Of a stretch of 64,000 nt of DNA, positions 46,413 through 57,542 are shown piece by piece (the stretch's first letter is position 1; every line of letters begins with the position of its first letter). The DNA is taken from NCBI GenBank assembly GCA_018894105.1, contig CM032121.1:31658230-31722229 (forward strand), written 5' to 3'. The notes under the pieces are model-generated. The model worked only from the letters and a program-made list of their open reading frames with translations. It was not told where the DNA came from and searched no databases. Source of the DNA: Jacaranda mimosifolia (Eukaryota > Streptophyta > Magnoliopsida > Lamiales > Bignoniaceae). A program made the position numbers and the translations under genes.

Positions 46413-47996
46413 AAATGGTGAACACCAGGTGAGCCCCTCAGGAAGAGAAGAAAATAGGAGATCCAGCTCTCCCCCTCCTAGACCTCAGCAAGAACTGGGC
46501 ACCCCAGGGTCTAGCGCCCAGCCAAAACATGTGGTCACCTTGACCATGTCCCAATTGATGCAGTTCATCAACGAGCAGATTTCAGCTCAACTTTCGGCAA
46601 CTTTGAATCGACACACCACTCAACCGGAGCAGGCAGCCAGTGCAACACCGCAACCCGCGGCCCTGGAGGAGAGACAGCCAAGAGAAAACTTGGAACGACT
46701 AGAATCTAGAAGGCCACCATCGAGGTGCGAAGTAAGCCTAGGCTATTTTCCAAAAGAAATGGCCCGACCCTTACCCCGTGAGGAGGTGGCGGATTCTGTC
46801 GACCATGGTGTTCGACCTGTTTGAGCCCCGTAGCGCAATAGGGTCGAACACTCGAGACCTCGCTGAACAGAAATGCATCCAAGGCTGACAAGGAGGATTG
46901 GGAGGAGGTGTCCCACCAAGTCCAGCAGCTAAACCGACGGTTGGAAGAGATCTCAAGGAGAAACATGGAAAGGTTTCCCCATTAAGAGGGACCGCAGAGA
47001 TTCCAAAGAGAGAGAGACTCCCCCTTCATCCAAGATATCATCGACGAGCACATTACTGTCAATGCCAAGATCCCGACCGGCTTGCCAAGATACGATGGCT
47101 CGACCGACCCAAACGAACATCTAATGCAGTTCGAGCACATAATACAGCTACATAGACACAGCGAGTACATCCATGCCAAAATGCTGGTGACCACCTTTCA
47201 AGGGATAGCACTCGACTGGTTTGTGAAATTGGAATCGGCGTCGATATACTCATATGACCAGTTGTGCGATAAGTTTTTGCACCAATTTGCAGGCAGAAGG
47301 AAAGCAAAACTCCCTCACACCCATTTGCACACGACACAAGGAATGTGCTAATGCATTGGTACGCGAATAGCCCAGGTCGATGGAGGAGCTCCTCGACCTC
47401 GCAGAGAGGTAAATGACCCAAGAGGAAATAAACAAGTTGAAATATGGCAATCTGGAGGTCGACAAGAGGGAAAACAAGGAGAAAGATGACCGTCAAGTCA
47501 AAGAGGGACGTCGATCCCCCTAAAATGCTTCCACGACTACACTCCGCCCAACCTCCCGAGGAAAGAGGTGTTGTTTGCCATCCAGCACGACAACGTGCTC
47601 AAAAGGCCCAAAAAGCTCACCGAGATAGAAGCCATGAAAAAATTGAAAAAATACTGCCATTTCCATAAGCAAAAAGGGCATGACACAAAAGATTACTTCA
47701 ACTTGCATGATGAGATCGAAAGACTGATCAGGCAGGGCCATCTGAAAAAATATGTCGACGAGCAAGCCAAGCGCAAAGAGGGCAAAATCGATCGGACTCC
47801 CCCTAGAGAAAGGTCGGCCTGCCTGAGAAGAGAAGACAAAGGAAAAAGACCTGCCCAAGAACCCCACCCGCCCATTCGAGGAGTCATTGACATGATCGCG
47901 GGAGGTCCCACTATGGGGGATTCCAGGTCCGCAAAGAAGCAGACTCAGAGAATGCTAGATTCGACCAAATCAACTAAGGTCGAGACGATTTTTTAG
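46413..47996 (+). pseudogene. Tat-type gypsy gag, broken
   Basis: It begins ATG with MVNTR (46,413), then a stop and frame change. SPPPRPQQELG and LTMSQLMQFINEQISAQL follow. The capsid core is at 47,040-47,350: AKIPTGLPRYDGSTDPNEHL, FEHIIQLHRHSE, TFQGIALDWFVKLES and SYDQLCDKFLHQFAGRRK. After more frame changes comes CHFHKQKGHDTKDYFNLHDE (about 47,650-47,712), the conserved C-x-x-H/C...GH...D-C region of Tat gag with the last Cys replaced by Phe, then a basic linker. Frameshifts near 46,440, 46,820, 47,350 and 47,520. Base composition is much richer in GC than the flanks. Confidence 0.88.
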
Positions 47997-48047
47997 CTCT
48001 CAGCCAGGGCAAAGTCAATCTCAGTCACCGACTCCGACCTCGACCAT

Positions 48048-48460
48048 ATGGAGAATAAGGGATTCGACAAAAAGATAGACTGCCCCATGGTAGTAACACT
48101 TCAAATAGCCAACTTCGAGGTCAGAAAGATATTGGTCAACAATGGCAGCTCCGTGAACATAATGTTCTTGTCCACACTGAACAGAATGAAACTGGTCGAA
48201 TTAAAGTTTGATCCAATCAGAACACCGCTAGTCGGATTCGGGGGGTCTGAGATCATTCCAAAATGATATATCAACCACTCCACAACATTCGGACAAGGTC
48301 CCCGAAGCAGGACCTTGATGATCAACTATTTAGTGGTCGCGCTCCATTCGCCTACAATGTCATCATTAGTCGACCAGCCCTAAACGACTTCAGGGTCATC
48401 GTCTCCACTTACCACATGAAGATTAAGTTCCCAACCCCAACAAGAGTAGGATAACTTTTG
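48048..48460 (+). pseudogene. Tat-type aspartic protease region, catalytic Asp lost
   Basis: The frame reads RKILVNNGSSVNIMF, where Tat elements have V-D-x-GSS-x-x-I-L-F. The catalytic Asp codon is AAC (Asn) at 48,138-48,140. VGFGGSEIIPK and, after a frameshift near 48,266, FAYNVIISRPALNDFRVI and STYHMKIKFPTP follow, the typical end of this domain. Confidence 0.88.
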
Positions 48461-48540
48461 TGCAATCTTAAGGACGCATGGCGCTGCTATACCATTTCCA
48501 TTGAGTCCAACGAGCAGAATAAGCGACCTAAGTTGAAGCC

Positions 48541-48995
48541 TTGGGGGACACCCCTGTAGCGAAATCCAATGAGGGACCTTCATCTAAAAAGAGAAAGTTG
48601 GAAGACACCTGGGTTGAGCCCGTCAGGGAGTTCAAAACAATCGAACTAGAACCTGAAAATCCCAACAAGACCACCCGGGTCAGAAGCGATATGGGCGATC
48701 GCCTAGAATGCCTCATGGTCGATTTCCTTCGACGAAACACCGATGTGTTCGCCCGGAAAGCTGCCGACCTCAAAGGAATCGACCCAAGTGTCATCGTCCA
48801 TCGGCTCAATGTGAACCCCGCACACAAACCAGTAAGACAAAAGACAAGAACTTATATATTGTAGAAATTCAGTACCCCTCTTGGCTTTGTAATGTTGTAC
48901 TCGTCCCCAAGAACGAGAAAACATGGCGAATGTGTAACGATTTCACTGACTTGAATAAAGCTTGCCCTAAGGATCCTTACCCCTTGACTCGTATA
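48541..48995 (+). pseudogene. Start of gypsy reverse transcriptase, truncated
   Basis: The frame ends with DVFARKAADLKGIDPSVIVH and LNVNPAHKPVRQK, the conserved lead-in to the Tat RT. After a frameshift (near 48,840) it reads EIQYPSWLCNVVLVPKNEK, WRMCNDFTDLNKACPKD and YPLTRI, the first RT motifs. The match stops abruptly at about 48,995. The polymerase active site, RNase H, integrase and both LTRs are absent. Confidence 0.88.
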
Positions 48996-49087
48996 TATTG
49001 TTATTTTTATTTATATTTATATTTCAATAATTACATTAATATATAATAATTTTATAGAATCCGTGCATAGCACGGAGATAATACTAG
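48996..49087 (+). mobile_element. Helitron 3' terminus joined to the gypsy break
   Basis: tccgtgc-ata-gcacgga (49,060-49,076) is a 7-bp stem hairpin followed by 7 bases, then ctag (49,084-49,087) and t. Hairpin plus CTRR before T is the 3' signature of Helitrons. The gypsy RT sequence ends fewer than 70 bases before it. The 5' TC terminus of this element was not found. Confidence 0.65.
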
Positions 49088-49465
49088 TACAAAGAAATAG
49101 AAGAAAAAAATGCTAGAAAATAAAGAGGACACAAAGAATAGAGTGAAAGTAATGCTAGAACATGATAATATAATGAAATGACTTTTGAAAGGCTTTATAT
49201 GTAGTGGTATAGATATAAAGTAGCTATTAAAGATAAGAGAAAATCATGAAAGACTTATCAAACTATAGAGTTCAAATGATCAAGAAATCTTCCACATATT
49301 GAAAGTAGAGATGGAAAAGATTTTGTAGATAAAATGCAATTATTTTATGATATTAGAGATAAATAAAGAATATTGTTCTACTTAGGAAAATGATTTTACA
49401 AAATCAGATATCTTTAAAAGGAATAAACAATATCAAATTTAATAACTAAAAATTAATTTTTAAAT
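49088..49465. other. AT-rich sequence between Helitron ends
   Basis: No gene. It may be the interior of the minus-strand Helitron whose 5' end is at 49,560. Confidence 0.35.
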
Positions 49466-49560
49466 TTAATTAAAAAACTTAAAATTCTAAGAATTCAAAA
49501 TTTGATCAAAATTACATAATTATAAGTCTCACACCATTGTACTATATATAATAGTATAGA
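49466..49560 (-). mobile_element. Helitron 5' end, inverted partial copy
   Basis: On the minus strand, from 49,560, it reads tctatactattatatatagt followed by sequence matching 49,965-50,080 on the plus strand. The match includes attctaagaatt and aattacataatta in the same order. The base before it (minus strand) is A, as Helitrons require. Its own 3' end was not found. Confidence 0.65.
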
Positions 49561-49943
49561 TGGCGAAATTAAGGACCCGTCCTAAATAAATAAATATTTA
49601 TACGTATCCACTTATACGGGAAAAAAATTACTAGTCGTAAACTCAATGTATGTTATCAACTTATCCATACCAACTAAGTCTAGTAGCTTATTCCATTTCA
49701 ACAAAATAAATAAATAAATAAAGTCTAATCTAAGGTTCGACCAAACTTTAATTCGTAGCTAGCCCAAGGAACCTCGAATTCCACATCAAAACAATTAATG
49801 CTTGCGGCACATTTTGCTTCATAATCTTGCTAGATTGGTGAGGTTGTTTTGTAAAAGAATTTGGATTCGGATCCTATTTCTATATAGGCATTAAACTTTG
49901 ATATTATTTTTTCCTAATTTGATTTGTCGACTGTATTAATCAA

Positions 49944-51176
49944 TCTTTACTATTATATATAGTATAGTTTTGTGCTTTCTAATTATGTAATTTTAATTCT
50001 AATTGTGCAATTTTGACCAAGTATCTAATTCTTAGAATTTTGAGTATTTTAATTCAATTAAAAAAAATTCATTAGTTGTTAATTATTATTTCTAATCGAT
50101 ATGATTGTATCTTATCTTTAATTTTCTTTCATTCGAAATTCAAAATATATTTGATAATATTTCATAGTCTTTATCTGACAGAGGATTTGATATTATATAT
50201 TTATAAGATAATATCAAAGATGTTTAGATACATTAAAATTCTTCTACTTTATGTATCTAAACCAAATTTAATTAAAAAACTGAAACCTATATTCCAAATT
50301 CACCTCTTGAAGAATAGAATCATCAAGTATCTCCAGATGATTTTTTTCATATGAGTAAAGAAGAAGATATTGAAATTTAATTTTATTCTTCCATTGATTT
50401 TGTTGTTGTAGTTTTAATTATATAATTTTATGTTTTGTTCATTATATGAAATTGACTAGCTTTGAATATTGATTTAATTTATATGTAAAATAAAGGGAAT
50501 ATTGAGACGATAATAGAATCAAGAAAAATATTGAATATTTACAATTGATTTGTATCGAAATCACGAGGTTTGTTCTTTTCTTTTTTTATTACTTAAAGTT
50601 ATTATCTTTCAGCATATATCATTTATGAGCTTTCTAAAATAGACAGTTTACTCAATTATAATAATAATTTTTTTTATTAATTGAATATCGATGTTCATCT
50701 TTTTTTTTTTTTTTATGTAATAAGATTCACCTTCAGTTAGGATGACAATTATAACATTATGGTTTATGTATAATATACAATACAAATAAAATTTCGCTCA
50801 AAATAGACCATTGTACAATTTTTAAACTTTGCTAAACACATCAGTCTAATTGATAAGAATTGATCAAAGCATATAAAGTACTTCTTTTAGTAGAATTAAG
50901 ATATGCCTCAAATTTTTACCCTCTTCCACTTACATATCCTTAGAAATGATTTTAGGCATACCTTTTTATTTAAGTACAAATTATCTTCAAACATAATATC
51001 TTTAAATCGAAATATTCATATTATTTTATTTAATTCGTAATAAATTTTATTTCTTTAAAAACTAAACATAGTTATAGTTCATTTTTAATCACATGAAGTA
51101 AAATAAATATTATTATAAAATAAATTATTTCAATATTAAAATTTATTTTTGGTGCATTGCACCAGGCACATGCTAG
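49944..51176 (+). mobile_element. Helitron, non-autonomous, 1,233 bp
   Basis: The 5' end is tctttactattatatatagt after A (49,943). Near the 3' end, tggtgc-att-gcacca (51,150-51,164) forms a 6-bp stem, 8 bases follow, then ctag (51,173-51,176) and T. Insertion between A and T, a TC start and a hairpin plus CTAG end are all present. No Rep/helicase frame is present, so it is non-autonomous. The open frame at 50,076-50,354 is AT-rich and not taken as a gene. Confidence 0.85.
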
Positions 51177-52702
51177 TTTTTATAATAGTCTAGTTAAATT
51201 ATTTTAGAATTTCAATATAATGAAATATATAGTTAATTGTTTCTTTGGGGAAAAAAAAACCCTCTTGTGACTACACATTAATCAAACTATTTCTAACTTT
51301 CAAACTTTTTTTTTGCATGCCCAATTTTTCTAATTTTAAATCCCAAACTTCCTTATTTCTTTCCTTCAATAGCTAAATAATAATAATATGGTCAAACTAT
51401 TCCATCCAAAATACGCAAATTTGACATTAAATCAATATGTACATATTAAGTATGTTTTTGCCAAAATCTATTATTAACATTAGGTACATTATATGAGAGA
51501 GTACCTGCAATCTACTAAGCAGGTAATTATAACCTGCTACTTGTTTAGCAGGTTGCAGTGGATTTACTTGTATGTATTTGGTTCATTGAACCAAGTAAAT
51601 TGTATTCGTCGATAATTAAAATCTTTCAAAAAGGTTCAAAACATATCAAATCCATTAATAAAATGGATTTAAGCTTGTAAATTTATTTTGGCCCATTCTT
51701 GTATTTGGACCTAAAATTAATATATTATAATTGATTTATAAATGATTTTTGTTCACAGAATAACTTCATTAAATACAAGTTTAACGTTTTACAAATGCAA
51801 ATATACTTTATGAAATACAAAAATTTGAAAAATATTTAAAATACTCCCAATTAAATATTATTTAAATTTAACCATCAATCTAAAATTAAGTCGTATATAT
51901 GCCAATTCCTTCCCATAAACTATGGTCGGCTCAACGGTAAGGGAAATGTAATTTTTATATATTTTTTATCAGATTACTAGAATATGCATTTGTGTAAGCC
52001 CATGCTTTTACGATTAGATATAAAGTGGAATAATTAGGGTCTGATTTGTAACAAGTCAAGTCTAATTATTGAAAGAAGTGTTGATTTAATCCACATTTTT
52101 CAATTTTAATTGAAAAAGTATATAGTACATATTTTATTTGTTTCAATATTAGTTAAAGAAAATTAATTGTGCTCTTTTTATCATTCTATTTATAAATTAA
52201 AAAAAGGAAATAATGAATTTATAATGCTTTCTAGTAAAATATATAATCTCCTTATGCACTAATGAAAATGAAGTATTAATAAAAAAAATATTAAAATAGG
52301 ATTAACAATAATATTTGAAAAAGAAAAGGTAAGTAAATTGTGTTCGACCTTTTTTAGTGTGATTGTGTTTAGTAGTTTTACAAAATTAAAAAATAAACAA
52401 AAAAAAATAATAAATGTTCATTATTTTCAATTTCTCACTTCTTAATTTTTTTTTTTTAAACAAAATTATTTTGTCAAAGATGTATGAAGAAACACCCAGT
52501 AATTTTTGAAGATCATCATATTTTTATTTAATTGATAATAGACTAAATAATGTATGATATTCGACACAATAATCAAAATCTTTTTTAATCAAATACGAGC
52601 TTACAATCTATACCTATAATTTGGAACTCGTTAAAATATATATATATATATATATATATTTTGATTATGCCAATTTGAGTTCACTCTATAATTAGGTCCT
52701 TT
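51177..52702. other. No gene seen; hairpin-forming stretch
   Basis: 51,503-51,604 holds two adjacent fold-backs (see findings). A TA microsatellite lies at 52,636-52,659. The rest is AT-rich and non-coding. Confidence 0.4.
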
Positions 52703-54474
52703 AAGGGGTGGCAACTAGGGTGGGTCCAGTGGGTTCGGGTTGGGTTGAAGTAGGGGTATAAAATTAATTTTCTCACCTCGAACCCAATCCAATTTGATGA
52801 CAACATGAAAATGCTCAATTCTAACCTAAATTGATTCGTATCAGGTCAGATTCGGGTAAACCTGATTTTATCGGGTTGACCTGCTAACCCAAACTCACCC
52901 AACCCAACCTGCCAACCTAATTTAAATTAATTATTTTGAATATTTGTTTTAATTTTTAAATATTTTTTGGTATTTTTATTTTTTTAATTTTATCTGTTTT
53001 TAAATATTAATAAATTAAAATAGAAGTAAAGAGTTCTTACTATAACTTCACAATAGCAACTTTCTAAAATAATTTTAATTGAACCACATAATATATTAAT
53101 TTTTAGGACTTTTTTCCCTTTCATTTTCTAGTATCTATCGGCATTATAGAAATGTTGAAATCACAACGTATATTATTTATGAAAATATCATACTTTTCCA
53201 AGTTTACTCACCCACTGTTTTTAATTTTTAGATATTTGTGTCGATTAAATTGTCTCTTTTAATTTTTTAAAATTAATGCCTTTAATTTTTATCTTTATAT
53301 TGATTCAATTAAGAAACACATAAATCAATAAAAATATAATATCAAGCAAATAAGTAAACAAATATTTTAATTATACACATAATTTATTATAAAACTTGCT
53401 TAAGTCTTTTAAAAAATTTATGAACTTGCAACAGAAAAAATTCATATCTATTTTGATGATGATAATTAATGAAGACAGAGTAAAAAGACCACTATGACCC
53501 TAAATCTTAGCCAAAATACCCATACAAGACATGATCTGTGTCTTTTTATTCCGGTCGGGTCAAGACTCGATGGAACCCGACCCGATTCAGGCTATGAACT
53601 GGATTGCAAATCATTGATTAATTACGAATCTGATGTACAGCAATTCGTCACCTCGATCCATACAGACAATGACAGCTCAACACCTATAAAATGAGGAAAC
53701 CATACAGTACTAGGTCATGTCATCTTTATCCATCTTTTACTTGAGTTCTTAACCTTGTGTTTGAGCTCTCATTTGATCTCCACAGCATCATACTAACTTA
53801 GGTATCAGAGGGCCTTAGTTGAGGGCGATCTCAGCTAGTCTAATTGTGCTCTTATGGTCATGTCAGAGATCCAAAATACTTGTGCGCAATTCAGGTCGAG
53901 ATTGAGTACATGGACAATTTGGAAAATCGAGTTCGAGGTCTTGACCCAAGATCCCTAGCCGCATCATACGTATATGTGCAAAATCTTGCGTTGTATAATG
54001 CCCAAGAAAAACTTCTAGAATAGTTCACTAGTTAAAGTAATATTTTGTTAACTTTTTACAGTACAATTTTCATGTCCGCGTGGATACAAAAATAACCATT
54101 AAAAGTAATTTAAAATGGTAATAACCCATCCTATATGTTTGTGAAAATACATAAGATCGAAAAATGCCAAAGTAATAATTTTGATATTACTAAAGTTCAA
54201 ATTTTCAAGCATTATGTTGTTATTTTATATGTTTACTCCTAAAAAAAATTTAAATTTTATTTGTTTAATTCGGATTGGATTGAGTTGGTTTGAGTTGTCG
54301 TGTGACCAATAATCAAATATCTGATTGTTCGTGTAACTTGAGATTCAACCCAACTCAACTCATTTTCTTAGGTTCTTATTCATGTCGACCTTGTTGAAAT
54401 CGAACCCAAAATGAGTCAACTCAAACCCAATTTTTTCTTGTCAAATTCGTGTTGGGTAGAAAATTGCCACCCTT
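52703..54474. mobile_element. hAT element, same family as 22,028-23,472, inverted
   Basis: Termini are taaggggtggcaac and aaaattgccaccctt. The 8-bp flanks are aggtcctt (52,695-52,702) and aggtcatt (54,475-54,482), 7 of 8 identical. Read on the minus strand, the sequence follows that of the 22-kb copy: aaattg end, tgggttgactca-like phrase, caaggtcgacatgaataag, then the long AT-rich middle and the gggttggg block. It contains a roughly 500-bp insertion at about 53,460-53,962. Confidence 0.85.
53460..53962 (+). mobile_element. LTR fragment with primer-binding site inside the hAT element
   Basis: This stretch is absent from the sister hAT copy. It holds a TATA-like cctataaaatgagg (about 53,683-53,696) and, after catcatactaact, the stretch taggtatcagagg (53,800-53,811). 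That is the initiator-Met tRNA primer-binding sequence of plant LTR elements with minor change. It therefore looks like an LTR end plus leader. No second LTR or gag follows. Confidence 0.6.
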
Positions 54475-57442
54475 AGGTCATTATACTCGTTTCTATGGAA
54501 TTTTTCCTAATAACGCAGGTAAAGTTGTACTATGGTCAAAATATACAATAAAACTAATATTCTGTTCAGATTCATTCTAGAGGAATACTCATTGTTTGAA
54601 AATAAATTGAAATATTTATTCAGAATATTTTTTTGTTTCAAATTTTATTAAATCAAATTGTTAATTCAATCAAAATTGTATATATTTATATACTTCAATT
54701 ATTATTTTAATATATATATATATATATATTTTAATTATTATATTATTATTAGAACACTAGATAATAATATAAAAACTTTATATGGGAAGATGTTGTATTA
54801 AAATTTGTCTTCTTTGAAATAAAGCCAAATGTAGCCCCATTCTCAACACAACGTAGTTTCATTCTCAGTACATTCTCTATTTCTCCTATCAAATATTTCT
54901 TCAAATTTAACTTGCAATTCCTATAGCGGTATTGTATAGTTGAAAATGAAAAATATTATATGACAACAATAAATAAAATATTGAGAAATCGCTAATTATT
55001 TGATCATTGAGTTAATATGTAGTTTGTAACGTGCAATACTTTACAAACAAAAATATTTCTCAATATATCTATAACATTAATAAGTAAAATTTATTCATTT
55101 TTATTTATATATATAATTATTTTATTATTTTTAAAATTATCAAGTAACATATATTTCACAAATGGTCATAAAATAATAGGTAAATAATTAATATTCAATT
55201 CAAAATAAAATGTCAATCTTTCATAAATTTATTTTATATTTATAAAATGCACAAATAATTTGATATATACTTACTCACAATAAAATTATTTCAATCTAAC
55301 ACCACTAATTTATGTAAGGCATTGTTTATGAATTATTATAAGTAAAAATATAAAAATAAATGTAAATGGTATAAATATAAAACAGCACAACAAACGTACC
55401 TCGATCATTATACAAACATTAATTTTGATATCATCTTAATTGTATAGACTTCATCAAATCTTCAATATAATTTCTACTAGGATAATTTATCAAATAGTAC
55501 TAGGCTTATGTCAAATTTAAGTGTATATTGCTTTTGGGGGGAAATTTGCACTAGTTAAGCAACTTCTTTATATATTAAATCTCTTTTCTTTTGCTGTATT
55601 CAAATAGAAGACATTCTCCTAATACAAGTCAACATTATATCATTATTGTTTGCCTATATTATTATCTAAAATACTACAAAATCAACACTAAGCAACTAAT
55701 AATATTAGAAAATTTTATTATATAATAAAGTTATAAGATTAATAAATCTAATTTGAGTTTACAAGCCGATTCATGATGTTTTTAATATTTTAGTTTTTTT
55801 ATTTTTTATACTTTAAGAAAATATTTTTATATTTTAAATAAATAAGAAATAATAATAAAAATTATAATAATAGTAATTTTTGATTAATTGTTTTTCATAT
55901 TTAACTAAATAATAATAAATAAAAATTAAATAATAATGATAAACAATAAAATTATGGAGTCTATCTTTCTTCCAATTCAGTTATACGCTCAAGACTTTAT
56001 CTTCTTCTGAATTCAATTCCTTATAGAAGTTCATTCATATCCAATCCCTACAAAATTGATTTACTTATTTTGAATTTGAATCCATGTCTAGCAATTCATC
56101 TTATCTGCAATCACTCGTTAAATATCGTCAGCTACTTAAGTTGAACGCATTCCCTGCTTTGGTTTCATATTGTTTAAAGAAAAATTTTACTCCCCGCAAC
56201 CCACCATAATCTGCTGCAACAGAGGAACCGCATTCCGTGCTTTCCGTTATACTTCGTTGTGCTTTGTGTGTATACAAAAGATAAAGCTTGTTCTTTTCGG
56301 TTTTGATAGCAATCTATGAAAAATTAGGGAGAAACTGTATACATTTGTCAAGGGAATTATTTTGTCCAGAGAAATAGCAGATTGATCGGGCCCAACTGGA
56401 AGTTGGTGAATTTGAAAAGCAGAGGTTTGAGTAATCATTTTCTTCTTTTTTCTGTTCAAGAGCATATGGTAACCCAATCTAATGTCAATTTTCTTTGAAA
56501 TGAACAGACCTTCATATGTTGACTCAATCATCTAGTGATCGCTATACTTGATTGGGGCAAGCTATCCACACTGTTTCGGGTAATACTGTAACTCACCCAA
56601 ATTTCTTCTGATATCGTTGCACTTGATTACCTCATCTACCGCCTTTTTCCCAGTTTGAAACTTTTTCCTGTTCAGCTGTAAGTTGTTTTAATTTAAAGTA
56701 TTAGGTAAGTTAATAGGCCAGTTTCTCGATTCCAAAATTTTTGTGTGTTGTCACGTATGAGATTTATATTCTATTATATATATTAAATTTTTATAAGAGG
56801 CAATACATACTAGATACCTTATATACTAATTGTCCATTAAATGGTCTATTGAGTTTTTATGTTCTGTATTTTTGTAAAATATTCTTGCACACTTAAAAGA
56901 AGCAATTGAAAACCTTTAATGTAGATAAGATCATCAAATAGTTGAGGGACAATGTGTAACATTAGCTGTGAGTGGCATATTATACTTGGTTTGCAAGGTA
57001 GTGATATTCACTTTACTTTTCAATCAATGATCTTTTTCTTTTCTTTTTCTTTTTTCTGTCTTTCTATTGCATTGTACAACCATTGTGCTCTCTTGTTTTT
57101 TCTATTAATTTCCTCAAGAAAAGAAGAAAATGGAAAAAAAATGTACATATTTTTCCTAAATGCAATAGTGTGGCAAAGTTTGTGGAAGATTATGGATCAT
57201 CCTTCTTTTATATTTGAATGGTTTAATTATACAATATCACCTCAAACCTGATATTGTTACAATTTATGTTCATTTATGCACTGTATGTTTCAATGTGCAT
57301 AAGAGAATATTCAGAGTTGCAATTATGCGTTTCTATATTGTCGTTCATTCATAGAATATTCTAGCTACCATTATGTGTTTCTATGTTTCTATGTGATAAA
57401 TAACTAACTGAGATATAATACTGAGATTCTAAATTTTTGTTA
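54475..57442. other. AT-rich DNA, no gene recognised
   Basis: TA-rich sequence with no recognisable coding region to about 56,000. 56,000-57,440 is less AT-rich and may be the promoter and leader of the gene that follows. The short frames at 56,247-56,531 and 56,952-57,251 show no domain. Confidence 0.4.
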
Positions 57443-57542
57443 CTAGGAACAATATGGCAGATGCCTGAGGTAACAAGCGTAAGATGCCATTGGATCATCA
57501 AAATAATGAATAAATATCCGATCTTCCCAAGTTAGGCTTAAA

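Noticed and set aside
49084..49560. A complete minus-strand Helitron ending at the 49,084 CTAG
   Set aside because: CTAG is palindromic, but no hairpin lies on the side needed for a minus-strand element; the hairpin present belongs to a plus-strand end.
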